From Planctomycetaceae bacterium (lineage in GTDB: Bacteria; Planctomycetota; Planctomycetia; Planctomycetales; Planctomycetaceae): a stretch of DNA of 64,000 nucleotides. The translations under genes were made by a program, and so were the position numbers. This document shows positions 18,637 through 27,176 of this stretch, in pieces; position 1 is the first letter of the stretch, and each line of letters begins with the position of its first letter. Location: NCBI GenBank assembly GCA_017795105.1, contig CP051247.1, forward strand, positions 4,620,001-4,684,000, given 5' to 3'. A model generated the notes under the pieces. That model worked only from the letters and a program-made list of their open reading frames with translations, ran no database searches and had not been told where the DNA came from.

Positions 18637-18987
18637 TGTCGCCTCCATGCAACACACAGGCGAGCAACTCGCCTGCACACGAACGGTCATTGAATCTTGA
18701 GAGGTCGTTATAGAAATCGCGACAGGAAGGGCCGGGACGTACTCGGTATGCGTCGCGACAAGATCTGTCTCTAGGGAATGTATCGGCGGGATCGGGACTG
18801 CTGATGAATCAATTCAGGTAAGATATTCCGATTTTTCCGCGTTTGAGGAGAATCGGGAGAAGGGATGTGCACAAAAGGGCATGTGCAGAGGGGAAGGGGG
18901 GGGCCGGTTTGATAACGCATCGGCCAGAAACGACAAAGGCCGGCGTGAAGCCGGCCTTCGATTGTAATTTCAGGATCTGCTGGCAGA
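18637..18987. other. Intergenic region with the HU-like gene terminator
   Basis: A 351-base gap holding the terminator hairpin at 18935-18958, plus the promoter region of the small lipoprotein gene. No other structure was seen. Confidence 0.4.
18935..18958 (-). terminator. Intrinsic terminator of the HU-like gene
   Basis: On the minus strand AAGGCCGGC-TTCAC-GCCGGCCTT gives a 9-bp stem followed by TGTCGTTT, 30 bases after the stop codon. Confidence 0.75.
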
Positions 18988-19449
18988 TCAATGGCTGTCC
19001 ATCGGACTCGAAGAGGAGTATTCCGGCGGTCGAGACGGTGTAACGTCCTGTTGAGCGGGCGGTTGTGGCGTTGATGGAGCAGCTGGCGACGGCGACGCTT
19101 CTGCAGACGGGGCTGGCGCGGCGGCTCCTGAAGATGCCTCGCTTTCCCGTTTTTCCCGGTCGAGCATCAGCTGGCGAACCCGTTCTTCCATCTCTTTGCC
19201 GGGTTTGAACGTCACGACGTACTTGGCATCGACGTCGACCCGCTCGTTCGTGCGGGGATTCCGAGCCTTGCGGGCGGCTCGTTTCTTGACCTCGAAGACG
19301 CCGAAGTTCCGCAGCTCGATCCGGTGCTTGGGATCTTCGACCAGCGTGTCGATGATCGACTCGAAGGTCTTCTGCACGATCGCTTTGGTCTGTAATTGTG
19401 TCAGGCCGAGTTCTTCGGAAATCGCCTTCACAATCTCTTTCTTAGTCAC
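18988..19449 (-). CDS. HU/IHF-family DNA-binding protein with Pro/Ala/Ser tail
   Basis: A 153-residue nucleoid protein. Residues 1-~92 form a complete HU/IHF fold: MTKKEIVKAISEELGLTQLQ, then IELRNFGVFEVKKRAARKARNPRTN, where the RNPRTN arm with its Pro intercalates into bent DNA. Residues ~93-153 are an added tail, first charged and then rich in Ala, Pro and Ser. The tail is not basic, so it is unlike the lysine-rich tails of some actinobacterial HU proteins. The GTG at 19449 is chosen since AAGGG lies 9-10 bases upstream and it matches usual HU N-termini; a TTG two codons earlier is possible. It has its own terminator. Confidence 0.88.
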   Translation of the reverse strand: MTKKEIVKAISEELGLTQLQTKAIVQKTFESIIDTLVEDPKHRIELRNFGVFEVKKRAARKARNPRTNERVDVDAKYVVTFKPGKEMEERVRQLMLDREKRESEASSGAAAPAPSAEASPSPAAPSTPQPPAQQDVTPSRPPEYSSSSPMDSH

Positions 19450-19522
19450 GGTCAAAATCCCTTAAAAGTCACACCAGCAGTCGGACGCATTTACCATGCG
19501 AGCGTTCTAAGTGTATTCACTG

Positions 19523-20005
19523 TTAGGATTTACTGTCAACCCGGCAGCCCGGGTCTCCGTCCGATAATTCGCAGGTTCGCTGGGCGAAGAACCACGAGAG
19601 CTGATTGTACTCCCAGGGGCGATTGTGCCGCTCGTGGATCTGTTTCAGTCGACTGATCGCCTCTTCGGTGATCTCGCAACAGCGTTCATCGAAGCTCGGA
19701 TCGCAGAAATAGATCCGGCATCCCAGCGGTCGTTTCTCCCGTCCGGTACACAGTCCATTTTTCTGATACGGACAGACCTGATCCACGGCTGCTGCTTCGG
19801 TGTGAGCTGGCGTATCATGTTCGTCAGGCAATGGCTGACGGAACAGAATGTCTGCTTCGATTCGCGTGAGATAGAGCCGGTGTCCGTAATCGCGAAACCG
19901 GCAACAGCGTCCGCTGATTTCACAACGAGGTTCCGCGGCTGCGACTTCAGCATCGACCCAGTCGTAGACGGACTGTACGTCCTGTTCAAACTGTGACTGA
20001 GACAT
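19523..20005 (-). CDS. YkgJ-like cysteine cluster protein
   Basis: A 160-residue protein with nine cysteines in the pattern of the YkgJ/flagellin-lysine methylase-like CxxxCxxC family (PF03692): Cys 28, 34 and 35, then CPYQKNGLCTGREKRPLGC and CDP, and a final CC at 109-110. The family is thought to bind iron-sulfur clusters or zinc; substrates are mostly unknown. The start at MSQSQFEQDVQSVYDW is preferred because longer starts would overlap the next gene. No signal peptide. It lies 74 bases after the deaminase gene, likely in the same transcript. Confidence 0.8.
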   Translation of the reverse strand: MSQSQFEQDVQSVYDWVDAEVAAAEPRCEISGRCCRFRDYGHRLYLTRIEADILFRQPLPDEHDTPAHTEAAAVDQVCPYQKNGLCTGREKRPLGCRIYFCDPSFDERCCEITEEAISRLKQIHERHNRPWEYNQLSWFFAQRTCELSDGDPGCRVDSKS

Positions 20006-20079
20006 GCGGGCTGCCCGGGAAAAATGGAGAGAGTCACTCGCGGCACGTTGGAAGTTCGTTCCGCGAGGGACGATCATAC

Positions 20080-20526
20080 TCAATCCGGGCCGGTTGCAAA
20101 CAGTGCATCGCATTCGGCTTCCAGAATTCCTCCTTCCAGCGTGCATTCCGCAAACCTGCTGACAGCAATGACTTCGCGAGCGCGAATCTCAATCTGTTGA
20201 TAGCCGCAGCGGATCAGTGTCGGGATCGATGTGCCAAAGACGACACCTCTGATTCCGGCCCAGAGGATTCCCGACATACACATCGGACACGGTTCGGCCG
20301 TGGTGTAGAGCAGCAACTGCTCCCAGTCGATGTTCTCGTGTCGGGCGGCGTGGCGGTTGATGACATCGACCTCGCCGTGCCAGAGGGGATTCTCATCGGC
20401 TCGATTCGTTCCGCGCGCCACTATCGAGCCGGAGTCGCCATCGACGAGGACGGAGCCGAAGGGGAAAGCGGGGTTCTTCTTCGCTTCCGCGATCGCAGCT
20501 CTCATGTATTCGGCATGATCAGACAT
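20080..20526 (-). CDS. Cytidine/guanine deaminase-family nucleoside deaminase
   Basis: A 148-residue zinc deaminase. The zinc site is HGE at 50-52 (most relatives have HAE) and PCPMC with Cys 80 and 83; Glu52 is the proton shuttle. FPFGSVLVDGDSG and EPCPMCMSGILWAGI match the guanine deaminase/tRNA adenosine deaminase branch. The C-terminus lacks the usual TadA tail and fits a free-base or nucleoside deaminase such as guanine deaminase, but the substrate is uncertain. AAAGGG seven bases upstream supports the start. The Ala to Gly change in the first motif is mild and found in some active enzymes. Confidence 0.85.
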   Translation of the reverse strand: MSDHAEYMRAAIAEAKKNPAFPFGSVLVDGDSGSIVARGTNRADENPLWHGEVDVINRHAARHENIDWEQLLLYTTAEPCPMCMSGILWAGIRGVVFGTSIPTLIRCGYQQIEIRAREVIAVSRFAECTLEGGILEAECDALFATGPD

Positions 20527-20572
20527 GAGTTGGCCCTTTCAACGGAACGGCGATAGCACGAAGTAGACCGCG

Positions 20573-22057
20573 TTAACTGGCGGAAGTTGTCTTCTCCTCG
20601 GCAGGCGAGGTAAGTCCAGCGGCCTGGGCGACTTCCTTCAGATGATTTCGCATCACCCGCAGCGCCATTGGCTGCTGAAGTATCTGCAGAGTTTTTTCGC
20701 TGCCGGCCGGTACTTCGTGAGTAATCTCGGCATCGGGCACCATGATCACACTCGGGATCTGCCGGCTCGCCGCCACGTTGATCAATTCCTGATAGACCTC
20801 CGGCATTTCTTCTTCGCCATGTACGGTGGCCATGCAGAGAAAGAGATCGGGCGGATTGGTCGCAAGTCGCCCCAGAGCGCGATCGGGATCGGAAATCATT
20901 AACACTCGGAACCCGTGCCGCGTGAAGTAGTCTCGGAGAATGTCCTGCTCCCGCGTCCGCCGTTCCACGCAAAGCAGGGAAAGTTCCTTGCTGCCATTGC
21001 TGCTGACTCGATTCATCGGCGAGGGCTTGCCAGCCGCTTCCTGCATCAGTTTCGCCTTCGCTGCATTCAGATCCTTCAGCAGTTCAGTCGGCGACTGGTA
21101 ACGGTCGTTGGGATTGATCGTCAGCATTCGTTCCACGATGAACGAAACATCGCGAGGGCAGCTCGGAAGGGCCTCGTGAAGCGGGCGGATATTTCGGTAG
21201 CGTGTCAGCTGTTTCCGCTCTTCGCGGCTCTTGGTGCGCGGATAGGGGGGCTGTCCTAACAGCATTTCGTAAAGGATTGTTCCGAGGAAGAACAGGTCGC
21301 TGCGCGGGTCGTTTCGCGGCGCTCCCGTTCCTTTTTCGAGCGTCGAGTATTCCAGTGCCGTTTGGACCCCGCCTTCGCCGACTTTCTCAAGGAGATCGTC
21401 ATCGGTGGCCAGGCCAAAATCGATCAGCCGGGCCGTGCCATCGACGGTGAAGACGACATTGGTCATCTTCAAATCGCGGTGCGTGACCCCCAGTGTGAGG
21501 GCATATTCGAGTCCCCGGGCAATATCGATCGTGTATTTGACCGCTTCAAGCGGTTCGATCTGTTTGCGGATCTGTACGAAGTCCTTGAGGTTGCCTCCTT
21601 CAATGAACTCCATCACGAAGAAATGATGGCCCGCTTCCTCGCCGATCTCATAAATCGGCACGATGTTGGGGTGCTTGAGCTTCTGGCCGAGTTCGGCTTC
21701 CCGGCGGAAGAGGTCGATCGTTTCGGGATCGTTGTTCCAGCGATGTCGCAGCAGCTTCACGGCGACCGTCTTACCGGTTTCAAGATTTTCGGCCCGGAAG
21801 ACGCGGGCGAAGCTGCCTGCTGCATTCGGATAAAGCAGTTTGTTGCCGCCAAGCACGAGGATATCGGTATCGAGCCGCTTGATACTTTCAGCCTGAAACG
21901 GCGTCAGTGTCGAGGTTTCCACGAGAACGTCGAGCAGTTCGGAGCCGGTTCTGTTTTTGGCCCCCAGCTTACGCAGGCAGGCATTCGCCTGATCTTTGGT
22001 GATCAGCCGCATGCGGACGAGTTCTTTAGCCAGTCCCTTCGACGAACTAAAATCCAT
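20573..22057 (-). CDS. Ser/Thr protein kinase with C-terminal receiver-like domain
   Basis: A 494-residue Hanks-type kinase. Residues 1-65 are a helical leader (LAKELVRMRLITKDQANACL) seen in many planctomycete kinases. The kinase domain (~68-335) has Lys101 (VAVKLL), Glu120, HRDLKMTN at 193-200 and DFG at 213-215. The glycine loop is weak (PNAAGSFARVF, lacking GxGxxG). Residues ~355-480 look like a response-regulator receiver (LCVERRTREQDILRDYFTRHGFRVLM), but the expected acidic phosphoacceptor is missing: the strand reads PDLFLCMATVHG. A pseudo-receiver used for binding is likely. There is no membrane segment. Substrates unknown. Confidence 0.88.
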   Translation of the reverse strand: MDFSSSKGLAKELVRMRLITKDQANACLRKLGAKNRTGSELLDVLVETSTLTPFQAESIKRLDTDILVLGGNKLLYPNAAGSFARVFRAENLETGKTVAVKLLRHRWNNDPETIDLFRREAELGQKLKHPNIVPIYEIGEEAGHHFFVMEFIEGGNLKDFVQIRKQIEPLEAVKYTIDIARGLEYALTLGVTHRDLKMTNVVFTVDGTARLIDFGLATDDDLLEKVGEGGVQTALEYSTLEKGTGAPRNDPRSDLFFLGTILYEMLLGQPPYPRTKSREERKQLTRYRNIRPLHEALPSCPRDVSFIVERMLTINPNDRYQSPTELLKDLNAAKAKLMQEAAGKPSPMNRVSSNGSKELSLLCVERRTREQDILRDYFTRHGFRVLMISDPDRALGRLATNPPDLFLCMATVHGEEEMPEVYQELINVAASRQIPSVIMVPDAEITHEVPAGSEKTLQILQQPMALRVMRNHLKEVAQAAGLTSPAEEKTTSAS

Positions 22058-22414
22058 TTGCCAGCTTCGCTTTTCTTCGTCTGCCTCTTGTGACGCTCAA
22101 CTGTTGTCGTGCTCGAATTTCAGTTGAGAGGTACCCTGCCTGCAGTTGACTCGGTGCCCGCGATGCAGACCGGTAAAGAGGTTCTCCCGAAATCAGGGAG
22201 TCTGTTCATCATGTGAAACCATGAATGGACATGGCCTTGAAATTAATCGTATCTCGCTCGGGGAGCCTCCGAAAGAGTCTCCCCATCAAACTTCTCAGTT
22301 TCGTGGATCTGTTCCCCGTGTGATGGAGATTTTGGGTCGTTATTTCGGTCCTCAAGCGGTTATGATATCGGGGAATTGAATTCTTAATCTGCGCGAATGG
22401 TTCAGGGAACGCTC
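22058..22414. other. Divergent intergenic region, kinase and radical SAM genes
   Basis: A 357-base gap with outward promoters expected. A short hairpin CTCCC-GAAATCA-GGGAG occurs near 22187-22203. Nothing else was recognised. Confidence 0.3.
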
Positions 22415-23719
22415 ATGTACTTCAGGCTGGCAAAACGACTGCTGACCGAAAGCGACAAACGGCTGCTTTGGAAACTCTCCTACAACATGGGCGTGAAAGC
22501 CGCCCTGTCGGTGCAGCGGCACAAGCGTCGGATGAAACGGGGCGAGTACTTTCCGCCGTTCCTCTATATCTCGGTGATCAACAGCTGCAACCTCCGCTGC
22601 CAGGGCTGCTGGGTCGATGTGGCGCATAAACAGCAGCGGATCGAGCCGGCCGCGTTTCATCGGCTGATTAACGAATCGAAAGCCGAAGGGAATGTCTTCT
22701 TTGGCATCGTCGGTGGCGAGCCGTTCATGCATGGCGATCTGCTCGACATGCTGGCCGAGCATCCCGATTGTTATTTTCAGATTTTCACGAACGGCCATTT
22801 CATTACTCCGGAAGTCGCGAAACGGATTCGGCAACTCGGAAACATTACTCCGCTGATCAGTGTCGAAGGCAACGAGATCGTGAGTGATCAGCGTCGCGGA
22901 CGCGCGGGCGTCTATGAGAAAACGCTCAATGGCATCCAAAGCTGTCTCGATCAGAAAATTTTTACCGGTGTCTGCACAAGTCTCTGTCAAACAAATATCG
23001 ATGACCTGCTCCAGGAACGCTGGGTCGACCGGCTCATCGAGATGGGCGTGATGTATACGTGGTTCCACGTCTATCGTCCCATGGGGCCGCAGGCGTCGCC
23101 GGAACTCTGCCTCACTCCCGAGCAGCAGTTGAGAGCCCGAAAGTTCGTGGTCGAAATGCGGGCGAAGAAACCGATCATCATCGTCGATGCCTACTTCGAT
23201 GGAGAAGGGGGAGCCCTTTGCCCGGCTGCGACCGGGATCACGCACCACATCAACCCCTGGGGCGATGTCGAGCCGTGTCCCATTATTCAGTTCAGCACCG
23301 ATTCCATTCATGAAGAGGGCCGCACGATCAAAGAGAAGATCAATGGCTCAGCCTTCCTGAGGGAATTCCGCGAACTGGCTGCTGACACCACGCGCGGCTG
23401 CATCGTGCTCGAACGTCCCGATCTGCTGGCAAATCTGGTCGAGAAGCATGGGGCCAAAGATGTGACTGCCCGCAAAACGGCTCTGCCCGAATTGAAAGCG
23501 ATGCGGGTTCGCACGTCGCAGTACAATCCGGGCTCGGAAGTTCCGGAAAAGAGTTGGGCGTATCGCATCGCCAAGCGGTTCTTCTTCAACGACTTCGGCG
23601 TCTATCGCAAACGCGATCACGGCAAGGCGTCCGCTCCAGCCGTGCTGGCCCGTGATGAAGCGACCGAACCGATGGACGCCGCAACGGATCTGGTTCAGCT
23701 CGAAACGACACACGTTTGA
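22415..23719 (+). CDS. Radical SAM protein with C-terminal cysteine region
   Basis: A 434-residue radical SAM enzyme. The [4Fe-4S]/SAM motif is CNLRCQGC with Cys 58, 62 and 65, followed by the GGEP motif (IVGGEPFMHGD). The C-terminal half holds CPAATGITHHINPWGDVEPCP, resembling the SPASM/Twitch region that binds extra clusters in peptide-modifying and other radical SAM enzymes. The start MYFRLAKRLL has AGGGA six bases upstream; an ATG six codons earlier lacks this. The final ~100 residues are basic and then acidic, without recognised domains. It is followed after 16 bases by a secreted protein gene. The reaction is unknown. Confidence 0.85.
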   Translation: MYFRLAKRLLTESDKRLLWKLSYNMGVKAALSVQRHKRRMKRGEYFPPFLYISVINSCNLRCQGCWVDVAHKQQRIEPAAFHRLINESKAEGNVFFGIVGGEPFMHGDLLDMLAEHPDCYFQIFTNGHFITPEVAKRIRQLGNITPLISVEGNEIVSDQRRGRAGVYEKTLNGIQSCLDQKIFTGVCTSLCQTNIDDLLQERWVDRLIEMGVMYTWFHVYRPMGPQASPELCLTPEQQLRARKFVVEMRAKKPIIIVDAYFDGEGGALCPAATGITHHINPWGDVEPCPIIQFSTDSIHEEGRTIKEKINGSAFLREFRELAADTTRGCIVLERPDLLANLVEKHGAKDVTARKTALPELKAMRVRTSQYNPGSEVPEKSWAYRIAKRFFFNDFGVYRKRDHGKASAPAVLARDEATEPMDAATDLVQLETTHV

Positions 23720-23735
23720 TACGGGAGTGTACTCG

Positions 23736-24404
23736 ATGAAAGTCCGCCTGCTGGTCGCTCTGATGCTTTGTTTCAGCTTCGCAACCGAATCGGCTCTGGC
23801 TCAAGTCGGCTCACTCGGAAGCAGCTCGTCTCTGGCCGACAAGATCGAGAAAACCTCGAAGCCGGAAGCCAGCTCACAACCCGAGCCGGCGGAATCCGAG
23901 GAAATGGAAGCTCCGCAACGACGCGTCCCCCGCTCCCGTTCACGCCGTGGACGTACAAGGACCGAGGAGCCGAATGCGCCGGTCGAGATGAAGCCGGTGG
24001 ATCGGGCCACGGTGGAGCCCGATGAACTCGATCGCACCGATGCGAAGGCGGTCGCGGAAGCCTGTCTGGTCGCCTATCAGGACCTCAATCTCGACGTGCT
24101 GGCTGAGTTAAGCACGGATGGTAACCGGGATTTCTTCAGCGAGCTCGCGAAAGCGGGCAAGGATCATCCCCGTTACGACTCGATCACATCGGGCTTCCGC
24201 TGGGAATCGGTTTCGAAGTGGAAGGCGACTGACCCGTTGACCGTACGCTATCGCGGAGCGAACACGGCCGTCGTTGAGTTCGGGGCCAGCAAGGATGAAT
24301 CCTTCGTGGTCATGCTCAATTGGGAAGATGACCGGTGGTGCTTCGAGGACATCAACAGCCCGAGCCGGGACGCGTTCCGGGAATTGCCCCGCCAGCGTGA
24401 GTAG
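23736..24404 (+). CDS. Secreted hypothetical protein
   Basis: A 222-residue protein with a signal peptide (MKVRLLVALMLCFSFATESALA, cleaved near residue 22). A low-complexity linker rich in Ser, Glu, Pro and Arg (residues ~30-95, including RSRSRRGRTR) precedes a folded C-terminal part that looks like an alpha+beta NTF2-like domain (AVAEACLVAYQDLNLDVLAE ... VMLNWEDDRWCFEDI). GGGAG nine bases upstream sets the start. It starts 16 bases after the radical SAM gene, so the pair is likely co-transcribed. Function unknown. Confidence 0.75.
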   Translation: MKVRLLVALMLCFSFATESALAQVGSLGSSSSLADKIEKTSKPEASSQPEPAESEEMEAPQRRVPRSRSRRGRTRTEEPNAPVEMKPVDRATVEPDELDRTDAKAVAEACLVAYQDLNLDVLAELSTDGNRDFFSELAKAGKDHPRYDSITSGFRWESVSKWKATDPLTVRYRGANTAVVEFGASKDESFVVMLNWEDDRWCFEDINSPSRDAFRELPRQRE

Positions 24405-24455
24405 TCTTGTTGGCCGCCAGCTTCGCTCGCTCTTCTGGTCTCAGGCGACGTCTTC

Positions 24456-24902
24456 ATGACCGATCGACTGCGAAGTGAATCCAGACGACTTGTCCTGTGG
24501 GCAGTTCTGATCTTTCTGGCCGTGAACGCCTTCAGCTGGTCCCCCGGTTACGGAGGGCGCAACGATCGTCAGCCGGGCCGCGAAGTAGAACGCTACTTCG
24601 GCTGGCCGGCCTGCTTCTACTGCGATCTCTGGAGGTCCGATCATGACCACCAAATCGCACTGGCAGCCTACTTCCCACCAATTCCGCTCACGTTCGAGAT
24701 GAGTTACGTCTACTCGAGCTGGTCGCTGCTGGGGCTGGTCATCAACGTGTGTGTTGCTGGGGGTCTGCTCGGAGTTTGTCTGCTGCTAATTCGTATGGAC
24801 GAGCAGGGGGCCAACTCCTGGCTGATCGGCACGACTTGCCTGCTGGCCGGGATAAGTGGGGCGTTGATTCTCTTCGGGGAGGAGTTCAGTGCCTATCTGT
24901 GA
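24456..24902 (+). CDS. Small membrane protein of unknown function
   Basis: A 148-residue protein with three hydrophobic segments: residues ~12-28 (VLWAVLIFLAVNAFSW), ~90-113 (LLGLVINVCVAGGLLGVCLL) and ~122-141 (LIGTTCLLAGISGALILF). A periplasmic-looking loop between the first two contains CFYCDLW. No family was recognised. It follows the secreted protein gene by 51 bases on the same strand, and may be the third gene of that transcript. Confidence 0.55.
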   Translation: MTDRLRSESRRLVLWAVLIFLAVNAFSWSPGYGGRNDRQPGREVERYFGWPACFYCDLWRSDHDHQIALAAYFPPIPLTFEMSYVYSSWSLLGLVINVCVAGGLLGVCLLLIRMDEQGANSWLIGTTCLLAGISGALILFGEEFSAYL

Positions 24903-24928
24903 AGAACCCTACGTGAGTGCACTCAATC

Positions 24929-24950
24929 GTAGGGTGCGTCTTGACGCACC
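24929..24950 (+). repeat. Interspersed repeat family B, left arm of an inverted pair
   Basis: GTAGGGTGCGTC followed by TTGACGCACC; the palindrome GGTGCGTC-TT-GACGCACC has an 8-bp stem. The inverted partner lies at 25083-25104. Confidence 0.7.
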
Positions 24951-25082
24951 AGACCCGTTGGGGATGCCGATCGTCCATGTATCACTATCAACGTGCCTCG
25001 AGAAAGTGTGCACTGCACCCGTATTCCATAGAGCCGATGTTAATGGTGCCGCGCTTCCGGGGAGTCGGATCTTCGATCCGAT

Positions 25083-25104
25083 GGTGCGTTGAAACGCACC
25101 CTAC
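25083..25104 (-). repeat. Interspersed repeat family B, right arm of an inverted pair
   Basis: GGTGCGTTGAAACGCACC followed by CTAC, the reverse complement of the 24929 copy with two changes. The pair bounds ~130 bases of non-coding DNA, like a BIME or a short MITE. Confidence 0.7.
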
Positions 25105-25124
25105 TGTTACTCTACGGTAGTGGA

Positions 25125-25523
25125 CTATCGCGTGGCGGGGCGGGTGAAGCCCCAGCTGGCGGCGAGGGCGTCTGCGGCCTGTTCTTCGTCTTCGATTTCG
25201 CCCCAGCCGCCGTTTCGCAGGTAGGCGTGGGCGAACTCATGGGCGATCACGTAGCAGGCGAACTCTTCGGAGCATTCGGCCAGTCGGGGGCGCAAAACCA
25301 CGCAGCGGCTGCCGGAGCCGACCGGGCCGGGTTCTTCCATAAAGAGCGACCAGCCCGAACCGGGGACGAACTTCTCCAGGGCGATGCGAAATCGCGGGTC
25401 GTGCACGAAGTCCTCCTGCACCACACGCGGGATTGCGTGCAGGACTTTCTCGACCCGCTTTTGCAGCGGCCTGAGGTGTTCGAATTCCTGCAGGTATGTC
25501 GTGAAAATGAGTTCGCTCTCCAT
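25125..25523 (-). CDS. HEXXH metallopeptidase-like protein
   Basis: A 132-residue protein with HEFAH at 95-99, an HExxH zinc-protease motif in a helix (YVIAHEFAHAYLRN), and an acidic EDEEQAADALA helix ~12 residues later that could give the third ligand, in the style of SprT/gluzincin-like minimal peptidases. The start at MESELIFTTYLQEFEH gives a compact protein without signal peptide. Its start lies 16 bases past the stop of the FAD oxidoreductase gene, so the two may be co-expressed. The substrate is unknown. Confidence 0.75.
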   Translation of the reverse strand: MESELIFTTYLQEFEHLRPLQKRVEKVLHAIPRVVQEDFVHDPRFRIALEKFVPGSGWSLFMEEPGPVGSGSRCVVLRPRLAECSEEFACYVIAHEFAHAYLRNGGWGEIEDEEQAADALAASWGFTRPATR

Positions 25524-25538
25524 GTCAGATCGTAACAA

Positions 25539-26978
25539 TTAGCTGGTTTGCTCGGCGGCGGCTCGCTGATCGGCCTGATCCCGCACGGTCGTCAGCTGTG
25601 CGGAGATGAGAGACCAGGGGACATTGTGTGGCAGCGTCTTGTTCGCAGCCGAGACGGCTCCGGCAACACCCGCTGCTTCTCCCATCGCCACGGCATTGCC
25701 GGTGACGCGGTAGCTGGCGTGGGCGAAAAAGTCGCCACTGATACAACGTCCGGCGAGCAGCAGTCCATCGACATCGGCTGCAATCAACGCTCGCAGTGGG
25801 ATGTCGAACGGTTTGGCGTTCACGCCGCCGGAGCTGTAGGCCGCTTTGCGGTTGGCTTCCTGAGTCGCCGCGTGAATGTCGACGGAGAATGTCGAGCGAC
25901 AGACGGCATCATCGTGACGGGCTCCCTGGGCAACATCGTCGACGGTCACTTCATATCGTCCCTGAATCCGGCGGCCATCGCGGACACCGATTTGTTCGGC
26001 TGTGGCGACGAGTCGTGCTTCCGACCAGCCTCCGCCGATCTTCTTCATTGCTTCGACGATGTGATACAGCTCGCGACGCGCGTTGACAGTTGCAGCCGTC
26101 ACTTGAGCGGCATCAAACGGCTCGACGCCGTATTCGTGATTGATCATCACCGCGGCAACACCGCTGCCGAAGTTCCAGAGCGTCGGCTTGGCATAGGTTG
26201 GTTCAACGCCCGCTTTCGCCATTTCCGCCAGCAGTCGATCCTTCGCATCTTTCGCGCCGGCGTTATCGAACTCTTCGAGCACCTTCGAATCGGCGGCGAT
26301 GATTCCCATCAGCGACATCGGCTGGCAGGGACAGGTCTTATCGTGACCGAACTGCCAGCGGCATCCGGCCAGGGCGCCGACATCGCCATCGCCAGTCGCA
26401 TCGATGAAGACTGGAGCGGCCCAGGCCTGCCGGCCCGATTTTGATTCGGTGATGATGGCGGTCATCCGGTTGTTGTCATCGGTATGAACGGCTGCGACGC
26501 GGGTATGCAGCTGGAAGGTGATGTTTTCTTCAGCGAACATCGTTTCGAGCAGATACTTCATCGCTTCGACATCGTAGACGTAGTTGTCGTAATTCTTCTT
26601 GCGGTGATCGGTCAGGCGAGCACCCATCGCATTCAGTCGTGAAGAGAGCTCTGCATTCAGGCCGGGCTTGCCGGCGTCGATCACGTAGCTGAGCATCCCA
26701 CTCGTCCAGACACCGCCCAGACAGCCGTGGCATTCGAAGACGCGAACGCGAGCGCCGCTGCGAGCCGCGGAAATGGCGGCGGCAATTCCGGCTGGACCTC
26801 CACCGCAGACGATCACATCGCAGTCTTCGACCAGCGGAATCGTGCGAGCCGATTCTTTGAGCGTTCCCGGTGCCGAATCCTTCGCCAGCAGGTAAGGACC
26901 ACTGCTGCCGAGGGTGACCAGTCCGAGGGTCGCCGCGGATTTACCGAGCAGGCCTCTGCGAGTGAGATCATTAAGCAT
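25539..26978 (-). CDS. Exported FAD-dependent oxidoreductase
   Basis: A 479-residue flavoprotein of the FAD_oxidored type (PF12831). The N-terminus has a Tat-like signal (RRGLLGKSAATLGLVTLG), which fits export of a folded cofactor protein. The dinucleotide-binding motif is CGGGPAGIAAAISAARSG near 57-74, with a second FAD contact at FIDATGDGDVGALAGC near 190 and AGRCISGDFFAHASYRVTG near 425. Members occur in many planctomycete genomes; their substrates are mostly not established. AGGG eight bases upstream supports the ATG. Confidence 0.85.
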   Translation of the reverse strand: MLNDLTRRGLLGKSAATLGLVTLGSSGPYLLAKDSAPGTLKESARTIPLVEDCDVIVCGGGPAGIAAAISAARSGARVRVFECHGCLGGVWTSGMLSYVIDAGKPGLNAELSSRLNAMGARLTDHRKKNYDNYVYDVEAMKYLLETMFAEENITFQLHTRVAAVHTDDNNRMTAIITESKSGRQAWAAPVFIDATGDGDVGALAGCRWQFGHDKTCPCQPMSLMGIIAADSKVLEEFDNAGAKDAKDRLLAEMAKAGVEPTYAKPTLWNFGSGVAAVMINHEYGVEPFDAAQVTAATVNARRELYHIVEAMKKIGGGWSEARLVATAEQIGVRDGRRIQGRYEVTVDDVAQGARHDDAVCRSTFSVDIHAATQEANRKAAYSSGGVNAKPFDIPLRALIAADVDGLLLAGRCISGDFFAHASYRVTGNAVAMGEAAGVAGAVSAANKTLPHNVPWSLISAQLTTVRDQADQRAAAEQTS

Positions 26979-27176
26979 ACCAGCTGCCCTTTCTGTGGGA
27001 TTGGCGCGTGTGCGGGTGGGCCGTTCACTATAAGTCGAAGTCGGTCGTGAAACAATTCGCGCTGCTCAGATCGGTTCGGAGGCGTTCCGAATTCTTCAAA
27101 GACGGCGTTGTCGACCCTCTTTCGGTCGTTAAGTTTAGGGGAGGTATCCAGGAAAACGCAGCAGGGAGAAATCTAT

